Assembly (NCBI GenBank): GCA_041691315.1
Contig: JBEPUW010000006.1
Location: 54,336-118,335 of the forward strand
DNA from: Poindextera sp041691315
GTDB lineage: Bacteria > Pseudomonadota > Alphaproteobacteria > Caulobacterales > Caulobacteraceae
Direction of reading: 5' to 3'
DNA length: 64,000 bases
The position numbers and the translations under genes are program-made. Below, piece by piece: positions 15,976 to 25,025 of the stretch. Below the pieces are notes generated by a model, which did no database searches, was not told where the DNA came from, and was given only the letters and a program-made list of their open reading frames with translations. Position 1 is the stretch's first letter; the number at the start of each line of letters is the position of its first letter.

Positions 15976-17409
15976 TTGACCGAAGATGCGCCGAAGGCCG
16001 CCACGCGGCTGGGCCTGCCGACCATCCTGACCTTCTCGGCCGTCACTCTGCCGATGAGCTCTCTGGGCATCGCCCTGGCCATCTTCCTGCCGCGCTATTT
16101 CGCCAGCCACCTGGGCGTCAGCCTGGCCGCGGTCGGTGGCGCTTTCTTTCTGGTGCGCATGATCGACGTGCCGGTCGATCCGGTGCTCGGCCTGATGATG
16201 GATCGCACGAGAACCGCCCTTGGCCGCTATCGCCTGTGGTTGCTGATCGGCGGCCCGATCCTGATGCTGGCGGTCTATCAATTGTTCATGGCCCCCATGG
16301 GGATATCGCGGGGCTACCTGGTCGTCTGGCTGCTGGCGATGTATCTGGGCACCTCGATCATCGGCCTCGCCCACACGGCCTGGGCTTCGACCCTGGCCGC
16401 GGCCTATCATGAGCGCTCGCGCCTGTTCGGCGTCCTCACCATGGTCGGGGTGGCGGCCTCGGTGGTGGTCCTGGGCATTCCGGCGCTGGCCAAGCTCTAC
16501 CATCTGGGCGATCCGGACGGGGTCCAGACCATGGGATGGCTGACGATCATCCTGATCCCCATCGGCGTCGGCCTGGTCGCCTGGCGCATCCCCGAGCATG
16601 TCGCCGTCGATGTGAAATCCAGTCAGCGGTTCGCCTTCAGCGACTATTGGGGCCTGATCAGGAAGCCGGCCATTATCCGCCTGACGCTGGCCCAGACCTG
16701 CCTGACTCTCAGCCCCGGCTGGATGAGCGCGCTCTATCTGTTCTTCTTTAAGGACGTGCTCGGCTTCAGCATCGCGACGGCCTCGGCCCTGCTGGGCGTG
16801 TACGCGCTGTCGGGCGTCGCCGGTGCGCCGATCACCGCCTGGGTCTCGTCCAAGATCGGCAAGCATCGCACGCTGATGCTGACCACCTCGGCCTATTCCA
16901 TCGGCCTTTGCGCGGTCATCGTCATCCCCAAGGACGGCAACCTGCTCGCCGCCATCCCGGTGATGCTCTGGTGCGGCGGCATGGCTTCCGGGTTCAACCT
17001 GCTGATCCAGTCGATGACCGCCGACGTGGGCGACGAGGTGCGGCTGGAGCAGGGCAAGCAGCGCATGAGCCTGATCTATTCGCTGACCAGCTTGGCCGCC
17101 AAGATCGCCGGCGCCTTCGCGATCTTCCTGACCTATTGGGTCCTGACCCAGGTCGGCTACAACGCCAAGGACGGTGCGCACAACACAGCCCACGCCGTCA
17201 TGGGCCTGGAGCTGGCCTATGTCATCGGGCCGGTCGTTTTCGCCATGCTGGGCGGGGCCTGTTTCATCGGCTGGAAGCTGGACGCGGTCCGCCATGGCGA
17301 GATCCGCGAGCAGCTCGACGCCCGCGACGCTCAGTACACCGAAGCGCCGATCATCGAGAGCCTCACCGGCCGGCCAGCCATCCCGATTCTGGTCGCGGAA
17401 ACAGACTAG
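15976..17409 (+). CDS. GPH-family sugar:cation symporter (MelB-like)
   Basis: A 12-helix transporter of the glycoside-pentoside-hexuronide:cation family, 477 residues. Family features are DVPVDPVLGLMMDRTRTALGR after helix 2 (Asp-rich cation/sugar region) and ADVGDEVRLEQGKQRM in the central/late loop. I chose TTG at 15976 because GGGAGA lies six bases upstream; the ATG at 15955 has no good RBS. It leads a tight operon with a YdjC-type deacetylase and a GH38 alpha-mannosidase, so it likely imports a mannose-containing oligosaccharide or glycoside (inference). Confidence 0.88.
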   Translation: MTEDAPKAATRLGLPTILTFSAVTLPMSSLGIALAIFLPRYFASHLGVSLAAVGGAFFLVRMIDVPVDPVLGLMMDRTRTALGRYRLWLLIGGPILMLAVYQLFMAPMGISRGYLVVWLLAMYLGTSIIGLAHTAWASTLAAAYHERSRLFGVLTMVGVAASVVVLGIPALAKLYHLGDPDGVQTMGWLTIILIPIGVGLVAWRIPEHVAVDVKSSQRFAFSDYWGLIRKPAIIRLTLAQTCLTLSPGWMSALYLFFFKDVLGFSIATASALLGVYALSGVAGAPITAWVSSKIGKHRTLMLTTSAYSIGLCAVIVIPKDGNLLAAIPVMLWCGGMASGFNLLIQSMTADVGDEVRLEQGKQRMSLIYSLTSLAAKIAGAFAIFLTYWVLTQVGYNAKDGAHNTAHAVMGLELAYVIGPVVFAMLGGACFIGWKLDAVRHGEIREQLDARDAQYTEAPIIESLTGRPAIPILVAETD

Positions 17410-17424
17410 GGCCGCCAGACAGCC

Positions 17425-18273
17425 ATGGCCGCGAGTCTCGCCGAACGCCTCGGATATGGCGCCGATGATCGGCTGCTGATCGTCAATTGCGACGACCTGG
17501 GCTCCAGCCACGCCGCCAACCAGGCCATCGAGCACGCGATCCGCCAAGGCTTCGCCACCAGCGCCACCCTGATGGTCCCCTGTCCCTGGGCATTCGCGGC
17601 GGCCAAGGCGCTGGCCGATCTCGACATCGGCGTGCACCTGACGCTGACGGCCGAATATCCCGGCTACCGCTGGCGCTCGCTCACCGGCGCGGCCTCGCTG
17701 CACGACGCCGATGGTTTCATGCCGGCCACCGCCGAGGCGGTGTTTGCTCAGGCCGATCTCGCCGAGGTTCGCGCCGAGTGCCGCGCTCAGATCGACCAGG
17801 CCCTGGCCTGGGGCGTCGACGTCACCCATCTGGATTCGCACATGGGCACGGTGCAGACCGACGCCCGCTTCTACGACGTCTATGCCGAGCTGGCCGCCGA
17901 GTACCGCCTGGCGCTGCGCATGGCCGGCGCCAGCGCCGAAAACGTCCTCGGCTTCGCGTTCCGCCGACCCGCCGCCGAGCGTGGTCTGGTCTTCGCCGAC
18001 CACTTCCTGTCGCCCCGGTGGGGGTTTCCGACCCGGCAGGTGCTGATGGACAGCCTGCGGCGTCTGCGGCCCGGCGTCACCGAGGTCTATCTGCACCCAG
18101 CCGTCGATGGGCCGGAGCTACGCGGCTACGACAAGAAGGCCGCCGACATCCGCGCCGGCGACTACGCCAACCTGCTGGACGGCGAACTGCGGGCCCTCCT
18201 AGAAGACGCCGGTGTGCGCCTGATCAGCTTCCGGCCGCTCCGCGATCTGCAAAGAGGCCCTGTCCATGCATGA
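17425..18273 (+). CDS. ChbG/YdjC-family carbohydrate deacetylase
   Basis: YdjC-family enzymes are metal-dependent deacetylases acting on N-acetylated oligosaccharides such as diacetylchitobiose. The 282-residue protein has the metal and catalytic regions: LLIVNCDDLGSSHAAN (Asp-Asp), DIGVHLTLTAEYPGYRW (His), VTHLDSHMGTVQ (two His) and TEVYLHPA. It starts 15 bases after the GPH symporter stop and overlaps the alpha-mannosidase by eight bases, so it probably removes an acetyl group that blocks the mannosidase substrate (inference). No signal peptide, so it acts in the cytoplasm. Confidence 0.88.
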   Translation: MAASLAERLGYGADDRLLIVNCDDLGSSHAANQAIEHAIRQGFATSATLMVPCPWAFAAAKALADLDIGVHLTLTAEYPGYRWRSLTGAASLHDADGFMPATAEAVFAQADLAEVRAECRAQIDQALAWGVDVTHLDSHMGTVQTDARFYDVYAELAAEYRLALRMAGASAENVLGFAFRRPAAERGLVFADHFLSPRWGFPTRQVLMDSLRRLRPGVTEVYLHPAVDGPELRGYDKKAADIRAGDYANLLDGELRALLEDAGVRLISFRPLRDLQRGPVHA

Positions 18274-21200
18274 GTTGCTTAGTCTCGACCAGCGGGTGCG
18301 CCGCGCGCGCCGGCGGCTCGGCGAGATCGCTATCTGGCGGGTGCGAGAGACCAAGGCGATCGACGGCTGGAGCTTCGACGCCAAGCCCATCGGCCTTGGC
18401 CAGGCCTGGCCGGACAGGCTCGGCGTCCATGAGCTGATCAGCGGCCCGTTCGACGTCCCGGCCGGCTGGCCGCTGGAAGAGGCGAGGCTGGCTTTGGACG
18501 TCGGCGGCGAGAGCCTGCTGACCATCGTCTATGACCAGGGTGGCTGGCTGCAGCTCGGCCTGGACGTCAATCACAACGAATTTCCGCTGGATGCGCGACG
18601 CGGCCGGCTGGAGGTCGAGGCGGTGGCCCGCGCCCCCTTTGGCCAGGTGATCGAGGATCCGCGTCTGCGGCGCGCCGAACTGCGCTGGGTGGAGACCGGG
18701 CTGATCGACCTGGTCCAGACCATCGATCTGGCCATCGGCCTGGCCGCCGCCGGCCTGCGCGAACACGAGCTGTCGCCACTGGTGCTGGAGCTGGTCGAGA
18801 ACGCCATGGCGCGGCTTGAGCTGCCGACGCGCACCGAGGACGTGATCGGGCGCGAGAGCCCCTTCGCGCGCGGCTATGGCGGTCGCGAGCTGGAGCCCAA
18901 GGCCTGGCCGATCACCGCCCTGAACGCCGACGCCCGCGCCTCGGTGACGGAGGCCCTGGCCTGGCTGCAGGGCGAACTGCGCGTCTTGCAGATGCAGTTC
19001 CCGCCGCATGGAGCGGTGGCCTATGTCGGCCACGCCCATCTGGACACCGCCTGGTTGTGGCCGATCGAGGAGACGCGGCGCAAGGCGCGGCGCACCTTTT
19101 CCACCGCTGTCGATCTCCTGAAGCGCAATCCGGATTTCCGCTTCGCCCAGTCCTTCGCGGAATATTACCGCTACCTTGAGGACGACGACCCGGGCCTGCT
19201 CGACCTGGTCAAGGCGCAGGTGAAGGCCGGCGGCTGGGCGCCTACCGGCGGCCTCTGGGTCGAGCCGGACATCAACATGCCGAGCGGCGAATCCCTGGTC
19301 CGCCAGGCCATGTACGGCCAGCTCTATTTCCAGCGCACCTTCGGGGTGCGGCACACCACCGGCTGGCTGCCGGACACTTTCGGCTTCTCGCCGGCCCTGC
19401 CTCAGATCCTGAAGGGCGCCGGGCTGACCAGCCTCTTCACCATCAAGCTCGGCTGGTCGGAGACCAATCCATTCCCCCACACCCGTTTCTGGTGGGAGGG
19501 GATCGACGGCTCCAAGGTGCTGGTGCAGCAGTTCAACCGGCCGGAAGATACCTATAACGGCTTGGTCAATCCGGCCTCGCTGCTGCGCGCCTGGCGCAAC
19601 CACACCGACCGGCGCTTCGCCAGCGAGGTGCTGCAGCCGATCGGCTACGGCGACGGCGGCGGCGGGGTGACCGCCGAGATGATCGCGGCGCAGAAGGTGC
19701 TGGTCGACTTCCCGCTGTTGCCCGCGACCCGGTTCGCCACACCGGAAGACTATTTCGCCAAGGCCCGGACCGAGGCCGAAGGCGCGGCGCTGTCGACCTG
19801 GGTCGGCGAGCTCTATCTCGAATACCATCGCGGTGTCCTGACCAGCCAGGGCCGCACCAAGCGCCTGCATCGCCAGGCGGAGCGGGGCCTGGTCGCGGCC
19901 GAGGCCCTGGGCGGCATCGCGGCCATCCTGGGCGGCGAACAGCCGGTCTCGCTGGAGGACCGCTGGCGCACCCTGATGATCAACCAGTTCCACGACATCC
20001 TGCCCGGCTCCAGCATCACCGAAGTCTATGTCCGCACCGAGCGCGAGCTGGCCGAGGTGGTCGCCGCCGCCGGCGCGGTCTGCGACGCGGCCATGGACGA
20101 CATCGCCGACCGGCTGGCCGGTCCTGGCGAAGACGGCCTGCTGGTCGTCAATCCCGACCTGAACGAACGCCCGGTGCGGCTGCAAAGCGCGACGTCCATT
20201 CCCGGCGGCCAGGCGGCCGAAGAGGGTTTCGTCCTGGCCTCGACCGCCCGGGTTCCCGGGCTGGGCGCGCTCACCGGCCACGTTCCGCGCGACGCCTCGG
20301 TGAAGGTCGACGACCGCAAGCTGGAGAACCGCTTCCTGCGCGTCGAGTTCGCCGACGACGGGAGCCTGTCGCGGATCTACGACAAGAAGGCCGAGCGCGA
20401 GGTGCTGGACGGGCGCGGCAACCAGATCTGGGCCTATCGCGACCAGCCGCGCGACTACGACGCCTGGGACGTCGAGGGCGACTACCAGCGCGCCGGCGAG
20501 GAGATCGCCGCCGACTCGATCGAAATCGTCGAGGCCGGCGGCCAGCGCGGCGCACTTCGCATCACGCGCCGGCACCGCGCCTCGACCATCGTCCAATCGG
20601 TGCGGCTGTGGGCCAATTCCCCCCGGATCGACTTCCACACCCGCTTCGAGTGGCACGACCGCCGCATTCTGCTGAAGGCGCGCTTCCCGCTGGCCGTCCG
20701 CGCCGACCACGCCACCTTCGAGTGCGCCTTCGGGGTGCATCATCGCCCGACCCACGCCAACACCAGCTGGGACGCCGCCAAGTTCGAGGTCGCGGCGCAT
20801 CGTTTCGTCGACCTGTCGGAGCCGGGCTACGGCGCGGCCCTGCTCAATGACGGCCGCCATGGCTGTCACGCGCGCGGCAATGAGCTCGGTCTAAGCCTGC
20901 TCCGCTCTCCGATCCTGCCCGACAAGCTGGCCGACGAAGGCGCGCAGAGCCTGACCTATGCGCTGCTGCCGCACGCCGGCGACTGGATCGCCGGCGATGT
21001 GCTGGCCGAGGCCGAGGACTTGAACCGGCCGCTGTTCCACCGCCCGATCCGCGCCCGCGACGCCGAGCACCGCTTCCTCAAGGTCGCCGGCACGGACGTG
21101 GCCCTGGGCGCGCTCAAGCCCGCCGAGGACGGCGACGGCCTGATCCTGCGCGTCTACGAATCCGCCGGCGCCCGCGGCCCGATCGCCATCGACCCGCCCA

Positions 21201-21313
21201 AGGGCTGGACCGTCGCCGGCGAGGTCAACCTGCTGGAAGACGCCATCGCCGACCCCGCCCACCAGATCCACCCCTTCGAAATCCGCAGCTGGCGGCTGCG
21301 GCGAGGAAAGTAA
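18266..21313 (+). CDS. Alpha-mannosidase, glycoside hydrolase family 38
   Basis: A large cytoplasmic exo-alpha-mannosidase of 1015 residues, normal for bacterial GH38. After a beta-rich N-terminal domain the catalytic barrel carries YVGHAHLDTAWLWPIEETRRK (Zn ligands His and Asp), ETRRKARRTFSTAVDLL and GWLPDTFGFSPALPQIL with the nucleophile Asp. A central helical part (NQFHDILPGSSI) and a long C-terminal beta domain follow. It hydrolyses terminal alpha-mannosyl residues. Its start overlaps the YdjC gene by eight bases. A palindromic repeat begins nine bases after the stop. Confidence 0.93.
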   Translation: MHELLSLDQRVRRARRRLGEIAIWRVRETKAIDGWSFDAKPIGLGQAWPDRLGVHELISGPFDVPAGWPLEEARLALDVGGESLLTIVYDQGGWLQLGLDVNHNEFPLDARRGRLEVEAVARAPFGQVIEDPRLRRAELRWVETGLIDLVQTIDLAIGLAAAGLREHELSPLVLELVENAMARLELPTRTEDVIGRESPFARGYGGRELEPKAWPITALNADARASVTEALAWLQGELRVLQMQFPPHGAVAYVGHAHLDTAWLWPIEETRRKARRTFSTAVDLLKRNPDFRFAQSFAEYYRYLEDDDPGLLDLVKAQVKAGGWAPTGGLWVEPDINMPSGESLVRQAMYGQLYFQRTFGVRHTTGWLPDTFGFSPALPQILKGAGLTSLFTIKLGWSETNPFPHTRFWWEGIDGSKVLVQQFNRPEDTYNGLVNPASLLRAWRNHTDRRFASEVLQPIGYGDGGGGVTAEMIAAQKVLVDFPLLPATRFATPEDYFAKARTEAEGAALSTWVGELYLEYHRGVLTSQGRTKRLHRQAERGLVAAEALGGIAAILGGEQPVSLEDRWRTLMINQFHDILPGSSITEVYVRTERELAEVVAAAGAVCDAAMDDIADRLAGPGEDGLLVVNPDLNERPVRLQSATSIPGGQAAEEGFVLASTARVPGLGALTGHVPRDASVKVDDRKLENRFLRVEFADDGSLSRIYDKKAEREVLDGRGNQIWAYRDQPRDYDAWDVEGDYQRAGEEIAADSIEIVEAGGQRGALRITRRHRASTIVQSVRLWANSPRIDFHTRFEWHDRRILLKARFPLAVRADHATFECAFGVHHRPTHANTSWDAAKFEVAAHRFVDLSEPGYGAALLNDGRHGCHARGNELGLSLLRSPILPDKLADEGAQSLTYALLPHAGDWIAGDVLAEAEDLNRPLFHRPIRARDAEHRFLKVAGTDVALGALKPAEDGDGLILRVYESAGARGPIAIDPPKGWTVAGEVNLLEDAIADPAHQIHPFEIRSWRLRRGK

Positions 21314-21321
21314 CCCCCCTG

Positions 21322-21449
21322 CCGTCATGGCCCGACTTGTTCGGGCCACCCATGAACACGGGCGGATGTGAGTGTGCACGGTGTCGCCGCGGCGGATCGT
21401 CAGGCGCCGCCAGCGTTCATGGGTCACCCGGACAAGCCGGGTGATGACG
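21322..21449. repeat. REPIN-like bipartite inverted repeat, copy 2
   Basis: The outer arms begin CCGTCATGGCCCGACTTG (21322) and end in CCGGGTGATGACG (21449), each a hairpin of its own; the inner CCATGAACAC and GTTCATGG pair with each other. It lies directly after the alpha-mannosidase stop and may stabilise or end that transcript. Confidence 0.85.
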
Positions 21450-21707
21450 AATCTATTTGCGCAGCCGGGGACAGGCTTATGGGAGGCCGAGCGGCCGCTC
21501 GGCATGGGCCTGCGCCTGCATGCCGGCGTCGGGGCCGCTATCGCGCGCCTGCGCCCAGAGGCCGGACGGGGTGCAAAGCATCGCCGCCGCCATGACAATA
21601 AAAACGCTCGGACGCCTATTCGCTTCCCCGGCACACCGACCAGCGCCGGCAGATATAGCACTGGCCTCGACGCCATGCTGAAGTGCGGCGGATCGAGAGC
21701 CCGCAAA
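21450..21707. other. Spacer without a recognisable gene
   Basis: This 258-bp stretch separates the repeat from the DUF2891 gene. I see a perfect 16-bp palindrome CCGAGCGGCCGCTCGG (21487-21502). The DUF2891 reading frame stays open through it but encodes Arg-rich sequence with no family match, so I treat it as non-coding; it should hold the DUF2891 promoter if that gene has its own. Confidence 0.5.
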
Positions 21708-22709
21708 ATGCAGACAATGACGCCGGCCCTGGCGCAACAGTTCGCCGCCATCGCGCTTGGCCATGTCGGGCGGGAATATCCGAACAAGCTGGATCAGGTG
21801 CTGACCGGGGAGGGCGACCTGCAATCGCCGCGGGCCCTGCATCCGATCTTCTACGGCAGCTTCGACTGGCATTCGTCCGTGCACAGCCATTGGCTGCTGG
21901 CCCGCATTCTGCGCCGCTTTCCCGATATCGAGGCGGTCGGCGCGATCCGCGCCTGGCTGGACGAGGCCTTCACCGTGGCCAAGGTCGCGGCCGAGTTGAC
22001 CTATCTTGCACGACCGGGCGCCGGCGGGTTCGAGCGGCCCTATGGCTGGGCCTGGGTGCTGATGCTGCAGGCCGAGTTGGCGGCGCACGACGATGACGAC
22101 GGCCGGCGCTGGGCGGCGGCGCTCAAGCCCCTGGCGCGGGCCTTCGAGGCGCGGTTCCTGGGCTGGCTGCCAAAGGCCGCCTATCCGGTGCGTACCGGAA
22201 TGCATGGCAGCTCGGCCTTCGCGCTGATCCTGGCGCATCGCTATGCGCCGCGGTCGGCCAACCCCGCCTTCGCAGACGCGCTGAAGACGGCGGCGCGGGG
22301 TTGGTTCGCCGGTGACGCCGGCTGTCCGGCCTGGGAGCCCAGCGGCGCCGACTTCCTGCCGCCGGCCCTGGTCGAGGCCGAGTGCATGCGCCTGACGCTG
22401 GCGCCAGCTGCGTTCGCCGAGTGGTTCGCAGCCTTTCTGCCCGACCTCGACCGCGGCGAGCCGGCCAGCCTGTTCATCCCGGCCAGCGTCAGTGACCGCA
22501 GCGACGGCCAGATCGCCCACCTCGATGGACTGAATCTGAGCCGCGCCTGGTGCTGGCGCCATCTCGCCGCCGCCGCGCCGCCGAACGCGCGGCCGCTGAT
22601 CGAGGCGACGGCCGAGCGCCACCTCGCCGTCGCCCTGCCGCACCTCTCCGCCGACTATATGGGCGAACACTGGCTGGCCAGCTTCGCTTTACTGGCGTTG
22701 GACGACTAA
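21708..22709 (+). CDS. DUF2891 family protein
   Basis: A 333-residue, probably cytoplasmic protein matching the DUF2891 family throughout: HPIFYGSFDWHSSVHSHWLL (about 43-62), FERPYGWAWVLMLQAEL, RTGMHGSSAFAL, CPAWEPSGADFLPPALVEA and HLDGLNLSRAWCW. The conserved His, Trp and Asp residues and the helical pattern suggest an alpha/alpha-barrel hydrolase-like fold, but no activity is established. I chose the ATG at 21708 (weak GAGAGC upstream); 21717 is also possible. Its position after a GH38 operon suggests a role in glycan metabolism, though the repeat between them argues for separate transcription. Confidence 0.82.
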   Translation: MQTMTPALAQQFAAIALGHVGREYPNKLDQVLTGEGDLQSPRALHPIFYGSFDWHSSVHSHWLLARILRRFPDIEAVGAIRAWLDEAFTVAKVAAELTYLARPGAGGFERPYGWAWVLMLQAELAAHDDDDGRRWAAALKPLARAFEARFLGWLPKAAYPVRTGMHGSSAFALILAHRYAPRSANPAFADALKTAARGWFAGDAGCPAWEPSGADFLPPALVEAECMRLTLAPAAFAEWFAAFLPDLDRGEPASLFIPASVSDRSDGQIAHLDGLNLSRAWCWRHLAAAAPPNARPLIEATAERHLAVALPHLSADYMGEHWLASFALLALDD

Positions 22710-22748
22710 GGCCGACATCCATTGCCGGAGCCAGCCGCTCTCTTCTCG

Positions 22749-22900
22749 CCTTCTCCCTCTTGCGGGAGAAGGTGGCCCCGAAGGGGTCGGATGAGGGGTC
22801 GATCGCCCTATCCGATAAGCCGTTGACCCTATTCGGAAATCGGAGCGCGACCCCTCATCCGTCGGCTACGCCGACACCTTCTCCCGCAAGAGGGAGAAGG
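22749..22900. repeat. Second repeat family: inverted pair with CTTCTCCC hairpins
   Basis: The left arm starts CCTTCTCCCTCTTGCGGGAG and the right arm is its inverse (CTCCCGCAAGAGGGAGAAGG). Inner parts also pair: GGATGAGGGGTCG with CGACCCCTCATCC. Each arm is itself a hairpin (CTTCTCCC...GGGAGAAG). A further fragment, CGCGAGGGGAGAAGGG, follows near 22939-22954. Such repeats are widespread in alphaproteobacterial intergenic regions. It fills most of the space between DUF2891 and the small antitoxin-like gene. Confidence 0.85.
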
Positions 22901-22962
22901 GATCTTTAGGGCCCGAAGAGCTGTGCGTCCCCCTGGTCCCGCGAGGGGAGAAGGGACACCGC

Positions 22963-23133
22963 TTAACATTCTCGCGTCTTCGCTTGGGTCGCCGCGTGGC
23001 GTTCGGCCAGTGCGGCTCGGGTTTCCGCCAAGGAAGCGCCGCGTGAGGGATCGGCCTTCAAGGCTTGGAAAGCCGGGACGACGTCATTGCGCAGCCAATG
23101 CCCAATCGCGGAGTTCAGCTGGGGCGAGCGCAT
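22963..23133 (-). CDS. Small antitoxin-like protein, no toxin next to it
   Basis: A 56-residue basic protein starting MRSPQLNSAIGHWLRNDV and continuing with VPAFQALKADPSRGASLAE. The pattern WLR-x-x-VVPA-x-x-ALKADPSR resembles short type II antitoxins that pair with ParE-type toxins; I base this on remembered family pattern only. The ATG at 23133 has AAGGA seven bases upstream; a TTG at 23148 is in frame. Downstream, where a toxin gene would normally overlap, there is only repeat DNA, so this is either an orphan antitoxin or the remnant of a lost pair. Confidence 0.5.
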   Translation of the reverse strand: MRSPQLNSAIGHWLRNDVVPAFQALKADPSRGASLAETRAALAERHAATQAKTREC

Positions 23134-23201
23134 CGTCGAATCCTTCAATGGATGTGATCAAACTCGTTCCGGCATGACCCTTCAAGGGCAGAGCCGAAGC
23201 A

Positions 23202-23621
23202 CTATGGATTCGACCGAGCCGCTCCCGCGCCATCTGCCATGCGGCCTGTCCTCACCGGCACAAGCCAGAAGAGAGCGATGACGTAACCGAGCAGCGCGAC
23301 ATAGATGATCGCGAACACCCAGATCGGGACCGGCCAATAGACCAGCCGGTTGACCACCCGCATGATCAGCGGCGGTTGGGCGGTGCTCGCGCCGGCCAGA
23401 CTGTCCTGGATGAGGGTCAGGAAACAGGCCCGCCCGGCCGCGGCCTGCACGGCGACGATGGCCATCGAGGCCAGGTGCAGCCAGCGCCACCAGGCCACGC
23501 GCACGAACCGCCAGCCGAGCCAGCCACCGAGGGGAATGGCGAAAAGGCCGAACAGGTTGAAATTGATCACGCCCAGATGCGCGATCAGGACTGCGTCGGC
23601 CGCCACGAGATTGGGTGTCAT
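23202..23621 (-). CDS. DUF2784-like small membrane protein
   Basis: A 139-residue inner-membrane protein with four predicted hydrophobic helices. The start MTPNLVAADAVLIAHLGVINFNLFG and the following GGWLGWRFVRVAWWRWLHLAS resemble DUF2784 proteins, which have a conserved His in the first helix and a Trp-rich turn. No function is known. The ATG has GTGGGG just upstream. It is divergent from another small membrane gene. Confidence 0.65.
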   Translation of the reverse strand: MTPNLVAADAVLIAHLGVINFNLFGLFAIPLGGWLGWRFVRVAWWRWLHLASMAIVAVQAAAGRACFLTLIQDSLAGASTAQPPLIMRVVNRLVYWPVPIWVFAIIYVALLGYVIALFWLVPVRTGRMADGAGAARSNP

Positions 23622-23704
23622 GCCCCACTGTGCGCCGGTTCTCTACCCGCCCGCAAACGCGCGCGGCCTTCGCCGCCAGCCGGCTCAGGCCTATGGTCCG
23701 ATCC

Positions 23705-23896
23705 ATGGCCGTGACCCCGCCTCGTCGTCTGAACCTGAAGCTGGGCGCGCTGCTGGTGCTGGTCTGGCTGGTCGCAACGGCGCTTGTGGTGGTTTTCAGA
23801 CTGCCCTTCCTCGCCGCCAGGATCGCCCTGGGGCTGGTCGCCGCGGTCTGGGCGATCCACGTGGCCCGGGTGGTGCTGTTCAATCGCAAGATTTGA
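23705..23896 (+). CDS. Small two-helix membrane protein, unknown function
   Basis: A 63-residue protein with a basic start (MAVTPPRRLNLK), two hydrophobic helices (about 13-30 and 35-56) and a short basic tail VLFNRKI. An ATG at 23693 would add four residues. The longer open frame upstream overlaps the divergent DUF2784 gene and looks non-coding. It ends 37 bases before the BNR-repeat lipoprotein gene and may be co-transcribed with it. I do not recognise the family. Confidence 0.5.
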   Translation: MAVTPPRRLNLKLGALLVLVWLVATALVVVFRLPFLAARIALGLVAAVWAIHVARVVLFNRKI

Positions 23897-23933
23897 CGCG
23901 CACCCGGGCTGGGCAGCCGTTAGGCTGGGTTTC

Positions 23934-25016
23934 ATGCGCGCATCGATCTCGGCCCTGTTGCTGGCTTGCGTAGCGCTCCTGGGCTGCGACAGCCGCGCGC
24001 GCGACGCCACGCCGGCGGCCTGGGTCAAGCTCGACACCGTGCCCTACACGCTGAACAACAAGCAGGACGCCATCGCCTTCGTCTCGCCGGACCTGGGCTG
24101 GTACGGCAACGGCCTTGGCCGCATCTACCGGACCACCGACGGCGGCCGCAACTGGCGGGAGATTTTCCGCAAGCCCGGGACCTATGTGCGGACCCTGGAA
24201 TTCCTCGACGCCCGGACCGGCTTCATGGGCAATGTCGGGCCGGGCTATTTCCCCGATGTGACCGACGCCAACCCGCTCTACGTCACTCATGACGGTGGCG
24301 TCAGCTGGACTCCGGCGCCGGCGCCGAAAGGCCCCAAGGTCACCGGCGTCTGCGCCATCGACGTGCTGCGGGTGGGCGGGAAGGTCGTCGCCATCCGGGC
24401 CGGCGGCCGGGTTGGCGGTCCGGCGGCGTTGATGACCTCGCTTGACGGTGGGGCCAGCTGGACCAGCCAGGACGTGAGCGGCCTCACCGGCATGATCCTC
24501 GACATCAAGTTCATCAGCGCCTCGACCGGCTTCATCGCCGGCGCGAGCGCCGCCGATGAGCGGCGTTCCCACGCCCTGGTGCTGAAGACCAGCGACGGCG
24601 GCCAAACCTGGCGCAAGGTCTATGAGAGCAAGCGGCCGATGGAGAACACCTGGAAGCTAGCCTTTCCGACCTCGACCACCGGCTATGTGACCGTGCTGAG
24701 CTACGATCCCGACCCCGCCAACGTCCGGCGCTACGTCGCCAAGACCATCGATGGCGGCGATAGCTGGCGCGAGCTTCGCGTGGCCGACGACAAGGCGCTG
24801 ATCGAATACGGCGTGGCCTTCATCGACGCCCGCCACGGCTGGATCGGCGGCGATCCAGGTGGCTACGAAACCCGCGACGGCGGCGCGAGCTGGCGACCGG
24901 CCAATATGGGGGTCGCGGTGAACAAGATCCGCATCCTGCCGACCGCGGACGGCGGCAAGCGGCTGTTTTCGGTCGGCAAGGCGGTCTGGCGGCTCGACCT
25001 GCCCCCCGGCGGCTGA
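23934..25016 (+). CDS. Ycf48/BNR-repeat beta-propeller lipoprotein
   Basis: A 360-residue secreted lipoprotein: a signal peptide ends in a lipobox LLGC (Cys about 18). The rest shows repeated BNR/Ycf48-type blades, each with a pattern like Y.T.DGG..W: IYRTTDGGRNWREIF, LYVTHDGGVSWT, MTSLDGGASWTSQD, LKTSDGGQTWRKVY, AKTIDGGDSWREL and ETRDGGASWRP, with phrases such as TGFMGN and TGFIAG between. This gives a six- to seven-bladed propeller. In phototrophs Ycf48 helps assemble photosystem II; in heterotrophs the role is unknown and may be binding at the cell surface. Confidence 0.82.
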   Translation: MRASISALLLACVALLGCDSRARDATPAAWVKLDTVPYTLNNKQDAIAFVSPDLGWYGNGLGRIYRTTDGGRNWREIFRKPGTYVRTLEFLDARTGFMGNVGPGYFPDVTDANPLYVTHDGGVSWTPAPAPKGPKVTGVCAIDVLRVGGKVVAIRAGGRVGGPAALMTSLDGGASWTSQDVSGLTGMILDIKFISASTGFIAGASAADERRSHALVLKTSDGGQTWRKVYESKRPMENTWKLAFPTSTTGYVTVLSYDPDPANVRRYVAKTIDGGDSWRELRVADDKALIEYGVAFIDARHGWIGGDPGGYETRDGGASWRPANMGVAVNKIRILPTADGGKRLFSVGKAVWRLDLPPGG

Positions 25017-25025
25017 TCGTCAAGC

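Noticed and set aside
15901..18096. 731-codon antisense frame opposite the GPH symporter and YdjC gene
   Set aside because: Asp/Gln/Gly/Arg/His-rich translation with no family pattern; it is the shadow of well-supported genes on the other strand.
18224..20869. 881-codon antisense frame opposite the alpha-mannosidase
   Set aside because: No recognisable motif; GH38 on the plus strand carries complete active-site motifs.
21477..21620. Minus-strand frame resembling a short signal peptide plus tail
   Set aside because: The hydrophobic run and AQA-like end are suggestive, but no start codon lies before the basic part and the tail is short and low in complexity.
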